Shown piece by piece: positions 45,311-55,053 of a stretch of DNA of 64,000 bases. Within the stretch, counting starts at the first letter, position 1. Every line of letters begins with the position of its first letter. The notes below the pieces were generated by a model, which was given only the letters and a program-made list of their open reading frames with translations, was not told where the DNA came from and did not search any database. Made by a program: the position numbers and the translations under genes. Origin of the DNA: Lachnospiraceae bacterium (lineage in GTDB: Bacteria; Bacillota; Clostridia; Lachnospirales; Lachnospiraceae); contig JAEEJA010000027.1 of NCBI GenBank assembly GCA_016281605.1, forward strand, positions 1 to 64,000, written 5' to 3'.

Positions 45311-46288
45311 ATGGGTGTATTATCTAAAATATTTAATCCTGAGATACAGAATCCCTCTGTAGGTGTTATGCCTGGGATGAATATGTCCTATAGAAGCAGG
45401 GCTCCTATGGATTACCAATTTATGGAGCATGGTGTAGATTATCTTCAGGGGCGCCTTGAAAACTATATAGGTGAAGAGGTTTATCTTACTGAGTGTATGG
45501 GATCTATATCTGATTTTGCACGTCAGACAAAGGATATGATAAATCATATTTATAATACTTTCAGTGAGAATTCAGCTAATTATGATGATCTTTATAATTG
45601 CGTATCGGAAATTCAGGAAACAACAAAGGAGTCCGACAGAAGCATAAATAAGGCAGATGATAGTGTTGCAGATCTTACGGATCAGATAGTTGTTTCTAAA
45701 AATCAGCTAAAAGATATAACTAAAACCTTTGGAAAACTAGAAGATGATTTTAAGAATATCACTAAACTTACAAAGGGTATTAACGGTATATCTCAAAGAA
45801 CCAATCTTTTGGCTCTTAATGCTTCTATAGAGGCTGCAAGAGCTGGAGAAACCGGTAGAGGATTCGCGGTTGTTGCAGAACAAATCAGAGAATTATCAGA
45901 ATCCACTAAAGCCATGGTTGGTGGAATTGAGTCTTCCATAGAGATACTTCATAAGACACTTGAAAGTCTTCAAGGTGAGATTAGTACTACATCTGCAAGT
46001 ATTGAGGAAAATCTTGTTAGAGTAAATGAGTTGGTTGAGACCTTTGAAAAGGTTAAAGATTGTTCAGCCGAAACAAGATCGGTAGGCGATAAGATAAACA
46101 ATACTATCGATACTACCAAATCACGTATAAATATGCTTTATAAGGATACTGAAAAAATCAATGGTTTTATTAATCAGATTAATGATAAGGTTAATACTCT
46201 AAATGAAAAGAGTTCTCATAAATCAGTATCTCTATGTGAAATGATTGATATTATGCAACAATTCCACAATGCTTTGCATGATATGTAA
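45311..46288 (+). CDS. Soluble methyl-accepting chemotaxis protein
   Basis: 325 residues from ATG 45311 (GGAGG five bases upstream). No membrane helix is present, so it is cytoplasmic. The N-terminal ~60 residues carry no recognised sensor. A long coiled coil follows, with the highly conserved kinase-contact tip around residues 165-200 ([17 protein letters not shown], then G-R-G-F-A-V-V-A). It should bind CheA/CheW and adjust flagellar rotation or another output. It is encoded directly after the FIST protein, which may be its ligand-binding partner. CheA, CheW and flagellar genes are not in this window. Confidence 0.9.
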   Translation: MGVLSKIFNPEIQNPSVGVMPGMNMSYRSRAPMDYQFMEHGVDYLQGRLENYIGEEVYLTECMGSISDFARQTKDMINHIYNTFSENSANYDDLYNCVSEIQETTKESDRSINKADDSVADLTDQIVVSKNQLKDITKTFGKLEDDFKNITKLTKGINGISQRTNLLALNASIEAARAGETGRGFAVVAEQIRELSESTKAMVGGIESSIEILHKTLESLQGEISTTSASIEENLVRVNELVETFEKVKDCSAETRSVGDKINNTIDTTKSRINMLYKDTEKINGFINQINDKVNTLNEKSSHKSVSLCEMIDIMQQFHNALHDM

Positions 46289-46317
46289 AAAATCTTTATA
46301 TATTAAGGAGTGAGACT

Positions 46318-47793
46318 ATGGATATATTTATAAAGGAGGAAATAGCAAGATGTAATAAAAAATTACTTCAGTGTTATGGAGGCTTTGCATTTATGCTTGT
46401 TTTCTTTTATATGATAGAAGTAATAAAGGGAAACAGAACCATAACATATTATCTGATTTTTTCAATTCTTGCAATATTACCTTTTGTGATACCCCTGTTT
46501 TTGTACACCAAAGATAAGTCCAATGTTGAGATAAGATATGCTTTTGTAGTATTTTTCCAGATTTTTTACTGTTATACAGTGTTTACTACAGTTAGTCCTC
46601 TTGCATATGTTTATGCATTTTTGGCAACATTTATAATCATAGGTTATAATGAAGTAAGGATAACTACTGTTCACTGTACATTTACTATGCTCATCAATTT
46701 AGCTTATGTAATTATAGGTTTTATTACCAATAAGTTTACTTCAAAGGATATAGCCAGTATAGAAATTCAAATAGCTTCAGTTATTCTTCTTATTGCATTT
46801 TCTTATGTCATAAGTAAAGTAATAACTGATAATTATCACTTGAGAATAAATGCACTTGAATCAGAAAAGCGACACTCAGAAATACTCTCGGAAGAGCTTA
46901 TATCTGCTTCGGATAAGCTTATAACCGATATTGGTGTTGTTTCTGATAAGATGCAACAACTTGAGTCTTCATCAGCTAAAACCATGACTTCCATGGAAAA
47001 TGTTGCTAATGGAACCAATGATACTGCACTTTCCATACAATTACAGCTTGAAAAGACTGAAGAGATATCAGAAGCAATAAGCGATGTAGAGGATGCATCT
47101 AATTCTATAAGTGAAAAGATTGTTATAACACGTGGAGAAGTAGACAGAGCTAAGAAGAATATTGAAAGCTTCTTAGAACATGTAAATGTTTCGGCAGAAG
47201 GTAATGTAAATGTATCAAAAGAGCTTTCTGAATTAAATGAACATACTACCCAGATGCAGTCAATAATTAATATTATTGATGAAATAACGACACAAACAAG
47301 TCTTTTAGCTCTCAATGCTTCTATAGAAGCAGCAAGAGCAGGGGAGGCAGGTAAGGGTTTCTCTGTGGTCGCTTCCGAAATATCTAAGCTTGCAACTCAG
47401 ACTCAGGCTGCTACAGATAATATTACAGAACTTATTGAAAATGTTTCACAAGAGCTTTCGAAGGTTGTATCTGTAATTGAAGAAATGATTGAAAACATTG
47501 ATGTTCAAAATGAGATTGCAAATGATACCGTAGATAGTTTTAAGTCTATAAACGAAGCGATTGATGCTGTTTATGAAACTTCAAATCACTTAAATAATCT
47601 TATGACCGGACTCACAGAGTCTAATCATGCAATTATTGAAGGTATAGAAACTATATCAGCAGCAACAGAAGAAGTTACTGCACATTCACATGAAACATTT
47701 GAAATCAGCGAGATAAACAGTAATATAACTATAGAGGTTGGAGAAATAATCTCCGGACTAAATATCCTTGCTACTCAACTGATAAAGAAATAA
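46318..47793 (+). CDS. Membrane methyl-accepting chemotaxis protein with multi-helix sensor
   Basis: A 491-residue chemoreceptor. Residues ~18-175 form about six membrane helices with very short loops, rather than the usual two helices around an outer sensor domain, so it likely senses something in or near the membrane. The cytoplasmic part includes a helical adaptor and a signalling tip with [19 protein letters not shown] and G-K-G-F-S-V-V-A. It is 29 nt after the soluble receptor and shares its terminator, so three sensor genes form one unit. Confidence 0.9.
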   Translation: MDIFIKEEIARCNKKLLQCYGGFAFMLVFFYMIEVIKGNRTITYYLIFSILAILPFVIPLFLYTKDKSNVEIRYAFVVFFQIFYCYTVFTTVSPLAYVYAFLATFIIIGYNEVRITTVHCTFTMLINLAYVIIGFITNKFTSKDIASIEIQIASVILLIAFSYVISKVITDNYHLRINALESEKRHSEILSEELISASDKLITDIGVVSDKMQQLESSSAKTMTSMENVANGTNDTALSIQLQLEKTEEISEAISDVEDASNSISEKIVITRGEVDRAKKNIESFLEHVNVSAEGNVNVSKELSELNEHTTQMQSIINIIDEITTQTSLLALNASIEAARAGEAGKGFSVVASEISKLATQTQAATDNITELIENVSQELSKVVSVIEEMIENIDVQNEIANDTVDSFKSINEAIDAVYETSNHLNNLMTGLTESNHAIIEGIETISAATEEVTAHSHETFEISEINSNITIEVGEIISGLNILATQLIKK

Positions 47794-47805
47794 TTGATTT
47801 AATTT

Positions 47806-47838
47806 AAGCTGATACTTTAGACAGTATCAGCTTTTTTA
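47806..47838 (+). terminator. Terminator of the FIST-chemoreceptor operon
   Basis: AAGCTGATACT (47806-47816) pairs perfectly with AGTATCAGCTT (47822-47832), followed by T residues. Confidence 0.9.
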
Positions 47839-47865
47839 TTAGAATATAGTTGAAATAAAACAAGA

Positions 47866-47887
47866 GAGCCGGATATAAATCCGGCTC
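47866..47887. terminator. Second GC-rich hairpin
   Basis: GAGCCGGAT-ATAA-ATCCGGCTC is a perfect 9-bp hairpin. A TGTTTT tract lies on the plus side and a TCTTGTTTTAT tract follows on the minus strand, so it could stop transcription on either strand, or belong to a small RNA. Confidence 0.45.
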
Positions 47888-48131
47888 CCTGTTTTAGGAA
47901 AGAAATATTATGAATACATATACGTTTAATCAAAAACAGCTGTTAAAGCTTCGTTTAACATAGTTAAATTTTACCATAAAATAAAAAAAATGCAAGTAAA
48001 ATTTGTTAAAAAGTGACAAAAATATCTTTTTTTATAATAATTACAGGATATTGTTAGTTTATTATTCGTTTTTGTATTTGCATATCTCTGTATTTTTTTT
48101 GCTTAATCATATAAATTTATATATTTTTCCA

Positions 48132-48160
48132 TTTACAAAATCTAAATTATTAAGTATAAT
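48132..48160 (+). promoter_or_regulatory. rho promoter
   Basis: TTTACA (48132-48137), a 17-base spacer and perfect TATAAT (48155-48160). The resulting leader of about 140 nt before the rho ATG may be used in autoregulation, as known for rho in other bacteria. Confidence 0.7.
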
Positions 48161-48309
48161 AACAGAGTCAATATATTATTAGGTATCAACATTCAGATAT
48201 TTGTATATTCTTTTATAGGCTTATGTAAATATTAAACAAATATTTCTGTTTTATTTCAGACAAATTATCCAAATTAAAAACATTCATTATCGGAGGATTA
48301 ATTATATTT

Positions 48310-49887
48310 ATGAATTATGAAGAAATGACTTTGGTAGAGTTGCGTCTTGAAGGCAAACGCCAAGGTATAAAAAGTGTTACCACATTTAAAAAACAAGAGT
48401 TAATAGAAAGACTTAAAGAATTAAATTCTGTACAGGAAAAACCAAAAAAAAGTGAAAATAAAAAAACATCTAAAGTAAAAACTGATTATAAAGAAAATGT
48501 AGATACTGATAATAATGATAAAATCAATAATTATAATAATCATGATAATCAATCAAGGAATGAAAACAAGTCAGACTCTCGAACTGATAACAGGTTTGAT
48601 TATAAAAACGATTACAAAAACGAGAATAGAGGAGACTCCAGATATGATAACAGACCATATCAGAGAGGCTACAATAAATCCAACAATGTGACTGATTATA
48701 ACAAAAATATTAAAAGAAATCAAAAACCAAAGCAAAATTTTAATGTAGATGAAAAGGAATTAGAAGAGTGCATAGTTAAGGAAGGTATCCTTGAGATTAT
48801 GCCGGATGGATTTGGTTTTTTGCGTTGTGATAACTACCTTCCAAGTGCAGGTGATGTCTATGTTTCACCTGCTATGATAAGAAAATATAATCTTAGAACA
48901 GGTGATATAGTTAAGGGATATGCTAAACCTTCTGTCGAAAAGTTCGATGCACTTATGCAACTTATCAACGTAAACAACGATAAACCGGAAGATCTTATAA
49001 ACAGAAGAAAATTTGATAAGCTCACTCCGATATTCCCTGATGAGAGATTAAGACTTGAAACACCCGGATGCTCAGTAGCAATGAGAATTATGGATATTAT
49101 TTCTCCTATAGGTATGGGTCAAAGAGGTATGATTGTATCTCAGCCAAAAACCGGTAAAACTACACTTATTAAGCAGGTTGCTAAGTCTTTAAAGCATAAT
49201 TATCCTAAGATGCATATCTTAGTATTGCTTATAGATGAAAGACCTGAAGAAGTTACAGATATTAAAGAATCTATAATGGGAAATAACGTAGAGGTAATAT
49301 ATTCTACTTTCGATGAACTGCCGGATAATCATAAAAGAGTATCGGAGATGGTTATAGAAAGAGCTAAGAGACTGGTTGAAAACGGAGAGAATGTTACTAT
49401 ACTTCTTGATAGTATTACAAGACTTTCCAGAGCATATAACCTTACAGTCACACCAAGCGGAAGAACTCTCAGTGGTGGTCTTGATCCTGCTGCTCTTTAT
49501 ATGCCAAAGAAGTTTTTTGGTGCTGCAAGAAATATGAGAGAAGGTGGTAGTCTTACTATTCTTGCAACTGCTCTTGTGGATACAGGAAGTAAAATGGATG
49601 ACGTTGTCTTTGAAGAATTCAAAGGAACCGGAAACATGGAAATTGTTTTGGATAGAAGTTTATCCGAAAAGAGATTATTCCCTGCAATTGATTTTACAAA
49701 ATCCAGTACCAGAAGAGAAGACTTACTTCTGAGACAGGATGAATTAGAGGCTTCACTGCTTATGAGAAGAGCATTTATAAATGCAAAGGGAAATGATCAA
49801 ATAGTAGAACGTATTATACGTATGTTCAAGCAGACAAAAGATAATTTTGAATTTATAGAATCCATCAGAAAGATAAAGCTTATCTGA
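48310..49887 (+). CDS. rho: Transcription termination factor Rho with asparagine-rich insertion
   Basis: A 525-residue RNA-dependent ATPase that ends untranslated transcripts. The Rho N-terminal helix domain (1-40) is separated from the RNA-binding domain (from ~153, [15 protein letters not shown]) by a ~105-residue segment rich in N, D, K, R and Y (41-146), certainly disordered. The ATPase core has the Walker A motif Q-P-K-T-G-K-T-T near 280 and [12 protein letters not shown]. The Q-loop/R-loop region is normal. N-rich inserts in Rho from C. botulinum and Bacteroides are reported to favour self-assembly. GGAGG is 13 bases before the ATG. Confidence 0.97.
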   Translation: MNYEEMTLVELRLEGKRQGIKSVTTFKKQELIERLKELNSVQEKPKKSENKKTSKVKTDYKENVDTDNNDKINNYNNHDNQSRNENKSDSRTDNRFDYKNDYKNENRGDSRYDNRPYQRGYNKSNNVTDYNKNIKRNQKPKQNFNVDEKELEECIVKEGILEIMPDGFGFLRCDNYLPSAGDVYVSPAMIRKYNLRTGDIVKGYAKPSVEKFDALMQLINVNNDKPEDLINRRKFDKLTPIFPDERLRLETPGCSVAMRIMDIISPIGMGQRGMIVSQPKTGKTTLIKQVAKSLKHNYPKMHILVLLIDERPEEVTDIKESIMGNNVEVIYSTFDELPDNHKRVSEMVIERAKRLVENGENVTILLDSITRLSRAYNLTVTPSGRTLSGGLDPAALYMPKKFFGAARNMREGGSLTILATALVDTGSKMDDVVFEEFKGTGNMEIVLDRSLSEKRLFPAIDFTKSSTRREDLLLRQDELEASLLMRRAFINAKGNDQIVERIIRMFKQTKDNFEFIESIRKIKLI

Positions 49888-49914
49888 TTATAGAATTATA
49901 AAAATAATTGTTAC

Positions 49915-49941
49915 TATTCACAGGATAAACGACTGTGAATA
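49915..49941. other. Hairpin downstream of rho
   Basis: TATTCACAG and CTGTGAATA (9 bp) enclose a nine-base loop. No T tract follows, so it is not a classic terminator. It may stabilise the rho 3' end. Confidence 0.4.
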
Positions 49942-49976
49942 ATAACAAAAAATCATAAAATATATATAAAAAGTGC

Positions 49977-50006
49977 TTTACAAATCAATATTTACTATGC
50001 TATACT
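49977..50006 (+). promoter_or_regulatory. rpmE promoter with extended -10
   Basis: TTTACA (49977-49982), an 18-base spacer and TATACT (50001-50006) preceded by TGC. A leader of ~135 nt separates it from the rpmE start at 50148. Confidence 0.6.
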
Positions 50007-50147
50007 CTACTAGTTGTTATGAGTTATCCTTTGTAAGTGTTGATTTTCAAGTGATAACGTTATTAAAGTCATAGAGTATGGTTACATAACGCTGTTATGA
50101 TAATTTTCAGATTATGTATCCGATGGCTAATGAATGGAGGGAATACT

Positions 50148-50351
50148 ATGAGAAGCGATATTCATCCTACTTATTATCAAGCAAAGGTAGTATGTAACTG
50201 TGGTAACGAGTTCGTTACAGGTTCTACTAAGGAAGAGATTCACGTGGAAGTATGTTCTAAGTGTCATCCTTTCTACACAGGTCAGCAGAAGGCTATTTCT
50301 GCCCGTGGTGCTATTGATAAGTTCAATCGTAAGTATGGACTTAATGCATAG
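50148..50351 (+). CDS. rpmE: Ribosomal protein L31 (zinc-binding form)
   Basis: A 67-residue protein of the large ribosomal subunit. The start at 50148 is fixed by GGAGGG at 50136-50141 and by the family N terminus M-R-S-D-I-H-P-T-Y; the frame extends further upstream without meaning. Cysteines C16, C18, C36 and C39 (C-N-C and C-S-K-C) make it the zinc-containing 'C+' type. The zinc-free paralogue is not in the window. The DUF1385-prmC-prfA order that follows is a common clostridial arrangement. Confidence 0.96.
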   Translation: MRSDIHPTYYQAKVVCNCGNEFVTGSTKEEIHVEVCSKCHPFYTGQQKAISARGAIDKFNRKYGLNA

Positions 50352-50397
50352 GAATAAACAACATCAGAAAAGAACGTCATTTTATATGGCGATTAGT

Positions 50398-50426
50398 GGC
50401 CACGAACGTTTTTTCGTGGCCCTTTC
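50398..50426 (+). terminator. Hairpin after rpmE
   Basis: GGCCACGAA (50398-50406) pairs perfectly with TTCGTGGCC (50413-50421); only a short CTTTC follows. An upstream AAAAGAACGT (50368-50377) could alternatively pair with the inner ACGTTTTTT, so two rival folds exist. It probably reduces read-through from rpmE into the next gene. Confidence 0.55.
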
Positions 50427-50463
50427 ATTATAATCAATAAATATAGTATGAAGGGATTATTAC

Positions 50464-52275
50464 ATGAAATCATCAGGTATTGGTGGTCAGGCAGTCGTTA
50501 ATGGCGTTCTGATCAGACACCGTTCAGATATAAGTATTGCCGTGAGAAGAAGAAACGGCGAGATTAGTATTACTAAGGATAAGTTTTCAAGTATATCGGA
50601 AAAAAGTGCTATTTTCAGAGCTCCTTTTATACGTGGTATAGTAGCATTTCTTGATTGGGCCAGACTTGGAGTAAAGTATACAGGCAAATCAGCAGAAATA
50701 TTTGATAATGACAGAAAGGAAGAAGCATTTAGTTTTGTTAATGTTTTGGTTCTTTTAGGAGCAATCATTCTTTCAATTGCCTGTTTTTTTGTTTTGCCTT
50801 CTTTTTTCTCCGATGTTTGCAGGGCTTATATTTCGAAACCGATTTTACTTGGTACCATAGAAGTATTTTCAAGAATTATATTCTTTGTTTTATTTATATT
50901 ATTCGCATCATTAAACAGAGGTATAAGAATTTGCTTTATGAATATCAGTGCCCAGCACATGGTTTCAAACTGTATTGATTATGGTAAAAAGCTTACTGTT
51001 AAAAATGTTAAGCGTATGCCTCGTGAAGCAGAGAAGTGCGCTACTACATATACGCTTATGGCCATTCTTATAAGTGACATAGCTATGACATTTATTAATT
51101 TCAGATTATTATGGCTTCGTCTGCTTTTAAGAATCCTTGTGTTTCCGGTAGTTCAGGGGCTTCTTTATGAGATTATGTATGCTGCAATAAAGTCAAATAA
51201 TAACGCTCTTAAGCTTTTATTAACGCCAGGTTTACTTATACAGCGACTTATAACAAGAGAACCGGAAGATGAAATGCTTGAAGTTGCTATTGCAGGTGTA
51301 GAGGCAGTCTTTGATTGGGAAAGCTTTTTACTTGAACGTAAGAGATTTGCTGCCAGAAGAAGAAGACTTGAAGAGCACAGACGTAAGGCAATAGAAGAAG
51401 AAACCAGAATTATGCAGGGAGAAGGAGATTCTCCTCTTGATCTCGAGGGTGAAGATAGCGATGAAGATCTTGATGAGATTGAAGTAAAGGAAGTCTTATC
51501 AGATGAAACTGAATCTGAAGAAAATAAAGAGATTGTTGAAGAAAAGAAGGCTTCTGAAGATAGTATAGAAAAAGCTTCTACATCTGATGATAAGGATTCA
51601 GAAGATAATTCATCAGAAGAATCTCCAAAAAGCGATACATTGCCTCGAACTCAATCAACAAAAAGAAAGAAGAAACGTAAAAAATCTCAAAGAAAGAGTA
51701 AAGATACTAATTCTACTTTAGAGCAATCAGAGATTTTAAAAACTGAGGATAAAGTGGTATCTGTTGCTGAACCTGAGGATAAGAGCGAGGGAGCTGCCGA
51801 GGTTTCTACTAAGAATATTGATAAAGATAGTAGTTTAAAGAGTGAATCAGCTCCTGTGGAAGATGATATTAAGAAACCTACAGAATCTGATAATACAGAA
51901 AGCACCATACCTTCCGTTCCTGAAAAATCTGTAGATACAGAAGAAATCATGGACGAGGAATCTCTTAAGAGAAAGTATGATGAAGAGCTTGGATTTACTG
52001 ATAAAAAAGAAGAAAAGAAGGTTAGACCTATAGATGAAATTAAGATCAGTAAGGAAATTAGTTCCGGTACTGCTTCTGAAAAACCTGAGAGAAAACGTAA
52101 GAAAGGTGGATTTTTCAAGCGTGATCAGGAAGCTTTAAAGAGACGTGAAGAAAGAGAAAAATTACGTAAAGAGCAAAGAGAAGCAGCCAGACGTGAGAGA
52201 GAACGATTTGGTAATAACATGAAAGACATGGAAAAAGACTTAGAGAAGTGGCTTTCAGAGCATGAGGATGATTAG
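50464..52275 (+). CDS. DUF1385 membrane protein with long charged C-terminal tail
   Basis: 603 residues, about twice the normal DUF1385 length. The N-terminal ~290 residues are the family domain: G-I-G-G-Q-A-V-V-N-G-V-L-I-R at the start, R-G-I-V-A-F-L-D-W-A-R-L, membrane helices near 95-125 and 135-155, another pair near 195-235, and L-L-T-P-G-L-L-I-Q-R-L-I-T-R-E-P. From ~300 onward the sequence is almost free of hydrophobic residues and full of E, K, S, D and T, ending in a highly basic/acidic helix (E-K-L-R-K-E-Q-R-E). This tail should be disordered and cytoplasmic. Function unknown; the position between rpmE and prmC is conserved in Clostridia. Confidence 0.85.
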   Translation: MKSSGIGGQAVVNGVLIRHRSDISIAVRRRNGEISITKDKFSSISEKSAIFRAPFIRGIVAFLDWARLGVKYTGKSAEIFDNDRKEEAFSFVNVLVLLGAIILSIACFFVLPSFFSDVCRAYISKPILLGTIEVFSRIIFFVLFILFASLNRGIRICFMNISAQHMVSNCIDYGKKLTVKNVKRMPREAEKCATTYTLMAILISDIAMTFINFRLLWLRLLLRILVFPVVQGLLYEIMYAAIKSNNNALKLLLTPGLLIQRLITREPEDEMLEVAIAGVEAVFDWESFLLERKRFAARRRRLEEHRRKAIEEETRIMQGEGDSPLDLEGEDSDEDLDEIEVKEVLSDETESEENKEIVEEKKASEDSIEKASTSDDKDSEDNSSEESPKSDTLPRTQSTKRKKKRKKSQRKSKDTNSTLEQSEILKTEDKVVSVAEPEDKSEGAAEVSTKNIDKDSSLKSESAPVEDDIKKPTESDNTESTIPSVPEKSVDTEEIMDEESLKRKYDEELGFTDKKEEKKVRPIDEIKISKEISSGTASEKPERKRKKGGFFKRDQEALKRREEREKLRKEQREAARRERERFGNNMKDMEKDLEKWLSEHEDD

Positions 52276-53135
52276 TGAAAGATAAATCATATGAAGACAT
52301 TTTAAAAGAAGCAAACATGTATTTAGAGGCAGCAGGTATAACTGATGCCTCTATTGACGCTTGGATATTGTTTGAAGAAGTATATAAAATTGGAAAGGCA
52401 GAGTATATTTTAAACAAAAGCAAAGCATCTGATGTTAACCTTTATTTTAAATATCTTGAATTAATAAAGCTTAGAGCCCAAAGAGTACCGCTTCAACATA
52501 TACTTGGATATACTTACTTCTATGGCAGACGATTTATGGTAAATCAAGATGTTTTGGTACCAAGACAGGAAACAGAATTGCTTGTAGAGAAAGCATTGGA
52601 ATATATGAAAGAAATTCCTGCAAAGTCTTTTGATATACTGGATTTATGTACAGGGAGTGGTTGTATAGCAGTTTCTCTTGCTTGCGAAGGCAGTATTCAG
52701 GGTATAAAAACAACGGTTACAGCCTCTGACATATCCGAAAAAGCTTTAAAAGTTGCGGAAAAAAATATCGATATTAACAATGCTTGTGTTAATTTGATTC
52801 ATAGTGATATGTTTCATAATATCAATGAAAAGTTTGATATTATTATATCCAATCCTCCTTACATAGAAAGTAGTGTTATAAAGGAACTTGAGTGTGAGGT
52901 TAAGGATTATGATCCAATCACAGCTCTTGACGGAGGAGAAGACGGACTTTTATTTTACAGGATTATAGCTAAAGAATCTACTGTATATTTAAAAGAAAAT
53001 GCTTTACTATTGTTAGAAATAGGTTATAATCAAGCAGAATACTTAAAAGAGATTCTTAAAGAAAACGGTTTTTACGATATAGAAGTTTTTAAAGACTATT
53101 CAGGTAATGATAGAATAGTTAAAGGAAGGAAGTAA
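52275..53135 (+). CDS. prmC: Release factor glutamine methyltransferase
   Basis: A 286-residue SAM-dependent enzyme that methylates the glutamine of the GGQ motif in release factors. The start codon GTG at 52275 shares its first base with the previous stop (TAGTG). The N-terminal helical domain covers 1-80, then [10 protein letters not shown], the SAM motif [10 protein letters not shown], and the substrate loop S-N-P-P-Y-I. Its substrate gene prfA begins five bases later, a textbook pairing. Confidence 0.96.
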   Translation: MKDKSYEDILKEANMYLEAAGITDASIDAWILFEEVYKIGKAEYILNKSKASDVNLYFKYLELIKLRAQRVPLQHILGYTYFYGRRFMVNQDVLVPRQETELLVEKALEYMKEIPAKSFDILDLCTGSGCIAVSLACEGSIQGIKTTVTASDISEKALKVAEKNIDINNACVNLIHSDMFHNINEKFDIIISNPPYIESSVIKELECEVKDYDPITALDGGEDGLLFYRIIAKESTVYLKENALLLLEIGYNQAEYLKEILKENGFYDIEVFKDYSGNDRIVKGRK

Positions 53136-53140
53136 AAAAA

Positions 53141-54223
53141 TTGAGTGATATGTTATTTGATAGGATTGAGGACTTAAAAAGAAGTCTCGAGGATATTAAT
53201 TTTGAACTTAGTAGCCCTGATTGTATGTCTGATCAAAACAGATATATGAAACTTATGAAAGAGCAGAGCGAATTAAGTCCTATAGTTGAAAAATACAATG
53301 AATACAAGACAGCATGTCAGGGAATAGAAGATAGTCTTAAGCTTATTGAAGAAGAAAAAGATGAAGAAATGAAGGAGCTTGCAAAAGAAGAGCTTTCTGA
53401 ATGTAAAAGTGCAAAGGAAAGATGTGAGCAGGAGCTTAAGATACTTATGCTTCCTAAGGATCCTAATGATGAAAGAAATGTATTTGTTGAGATAAGAGGC
53501 GGAGCAGGTGGAGATGAAGCAGCGCTTTTTGCTGCAGATCTTTTTAAGATGTATTCTAAATATGCAGAGTCTAATAATTGGAAAGTAAATATCATAAGTC
53601 TTAATGAAAGTGGTATAGGTGGTTTTAAAGAAATAGTATTTATGATTGATGGTAAAGGCGCATACTCTAAGCTTAAGTATGAAAGTGGTGTTCACAGAGT
53701 TCAAAGAATCCCTACTACTGAGTCGGGAGGACGTATACATACTTCAACTGCTACAGTTGCTATAATGCCGGAAGTAGATGACGTAGAGATTTATGTTGAT
53801 CCTAATGATTGTAAAATTGATGTATACAGAGCGAGCGGAAATGGTGGACAGTGCGTAAATACTACTGACTCAGCTGTTCGTATTACACATATTCCTACAG
53901 GAATTGTAGTTACATGTCAGGATGAAAAATCTCAGTTAAAGAACAAAGATAAGGCTATGAAGGTTTTAAAATCCAGAATATATGAGATGGAACTTGAAAA
54001 AGCTGAATCTGAGCAGGCTGAGAAACGCAGAAGTCAGATTGGAACCGGAGACCGTTCTGAAAAAATAAGAACCTACAACTTCCCACAAGGAAGAGTTACA
54101 GATCATCGTATCAAATTTACCAGTCATAGACTCGATGATATCCTTAACGGTGATATAAATGAGATCATTCAAAATATAATTGCTGCTGACCAAACAGCAA
54201 AGCTCAGTCATATGGCTTCATAA
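53141..54223 (+). CDS. prfA: Peptide chain release factor 1
   Basis: A 360-residue factor that reads UAA and UAG and triggers peptide release. The G-G-Q motif is present in [11 protein letters not shown]; the following residue is cysteine instead of the frequent histidine. The codon-reading tripeptide region is [14 protein letters not shown], where many RF1 proteins have P-A-T or P-V-T. A TTG start at 53141 follows AAAGGAAGGA; an ATG nine bases later is the alternative. The glutamine should be methylated by PrmC encoded just before. Confidence 0.96.
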   Translation: MSDMLFDRIEDLKRSLEDINFELSSPDCMSDQNRYMKLMKEQSELSPIVEKYNEYKTACQGIEDSLKLIEEEKDEEMKELAKEELSECKSAKERCEQELKILMLPKDPNDERNVFVEIRGGAGGDEAALFAADLFKMYSKYAESNNWKVNIISLNESGIGGFKEIVFMIDGKGAYSKLKYESGVHRVQRIPTTESGGRIHTSTATVAIMPEVDDVEIYVDPNDCKIDVYRASGNGGQCVNTTDSAVRITHIPTGIVVTCQDEKSQLKNKDKAMKVLKSRIYEMELEKAESEQAEKRRSQIGTGDRSEKIRTYNFPQGRVTDHRIKFTSHRLDDILNGDINEIIQNIIAADQTAKLSHMAS

Positions 54224-54246
54224 TTATTTACAATGAGGTATGAATT

Positions 54247-55053
54247 TTGAATAATGATATTATAAAAAGTCTGGATAATAAAAACATAAAAAGGATTTCA
54301 AAATTATTAAAAAGCTCCAAATCAAGAAGAGATGAGGGGCTTTTTGTTGCTGAAGGTCTAAGAATAGTAAAAGAAGCTCTAAAAAGAAATATTACCAATG
54401 ATATTTATGTAAGTGAGTCTTTTTTTAAAAGTAATTTTGATATTATAAAGGAAATAGAAGTGAACTCTAAAATCACCGTAATTTCTGATAATATTTATAA
54501 AAAACTATCTGAAACAAAAACTCCTCAAGGTATACTTTGTTTATGTAATGTAAGAAGCATAACTGTTGATGATATATTTGCCAATTTAAAGGATGATTCA
54601 CTTTTTCTTATACTGGATGATTTAAGTGACCCCGGGAATCTCGGAACTATTATCCGAAGTGCTCTCGGAGCCGGTGCAGATGCTATTATATTATCTAAAA
54701 ACTCAGTTGATATTCATTCTCCTAAGGTGGTGAGATCTACTATGGGAGCTATTTTTGACTTGCCTTTTATCTATGTTAATGACTTATGTGATACTGTTCA
54801 AAAGCTTATGGATTGCGAGGTAAGTGTCTTTAGCACACTTCTGGAGGATTCTTATAATTATACAAAACCGGATTATTCGAAAAAAACTGCTTTTATCATA
54901 GGAAATGAAGCAAATGGAATATCAGAAGATATAAAAAAGCTGCCGACGATACACATAACAATTCCTATGAAAAACAATTTAGAATCATTAAATGCATCGG
55001 TGGCAGCATCACTTGTTCTTTATGAAGCATTGAGACAAAGAAGTGAGTTATAA
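54247..55053 (+). CDS. TrmH/SpoU-family RNA 2'-O-methyltransferase
   Basis: 268 residues from TTG 54247, with GAGGT eight bases upstream; an overlapping ATG is out of frame. The N-terminal substrate-binding part contains S-K-S-R-R-D-E-G-L-F-V-A-E-G. The knotted SpoU domain shows D-D-L-S-D-P-G-N-L-G-T-I-I-R, I-I-G-N-E-A-N-G-I and M-K-N-N-L-E-S-L-N-A-S-V-A-A, the three SpoU motifs. It probably methylates ribosomal RNA, but the exact site cannot be deduced. Its stop lies directly against the end of the convergent CorC-type gene. Confidence 0.9.
   Translation: MNNDIIKSLDNKNIKRISKLLKSSKSRRDEGLFVAEGLRIVKEALKRNITNDIYVSESFFKSNFDIIKEIEVNSKITVISDNIYKKLSETKTPQGILCLCNVRSITVDDIFANLKDDSLFLILDDLSDPGNLGTIIRSALGAGADAIILSKNSVDIHSPKVVRSTMGAIFDLPFIYVNDLCDTVQKLMDCEVSVFSTLLEDSYNYTKPDYSKKTAFIIGNEANGISEDIKKLPTIHITIPMKNNLESLNASVAASLVLYEALRQRSEL

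Larger units (their letters stand above)
47794..48309 (+). other. 516-base gene-free region before rho
   Basis: It holds the terminator of the chemoreceptor operon (47806-47833), a second strong hairpin (47866-47887), a 17-codon open frame at 47910-47963 with an AGGAAA site but no recognised product, a long AT-rich stretch, and the rho promoter. No known RNA family is recognised by eye. Confidence 0.6.

Noticed and set aside
46836-47315. 159-codon minus-strand frame inside the membrane chemoreceptor gene
   Set aside because: Shadow of a well-supported receptor; serine-rich low-quality translation without start signals.
51687-52118. 143-codon serine/leucine-rich minus-strand frame inside the DUF1385 tail
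   Set aside because: Arises from GAA/GAT/AAA-rich codons of the charged tail read backwards.
53273-53740. Long open frame on the minus strand inside prfA (155 codons)
   Set aside because: It lies fully within a certain gene, has a composition rich in F, C, I and Y typical of antisense frames, and no ribosome site or family resemblance.
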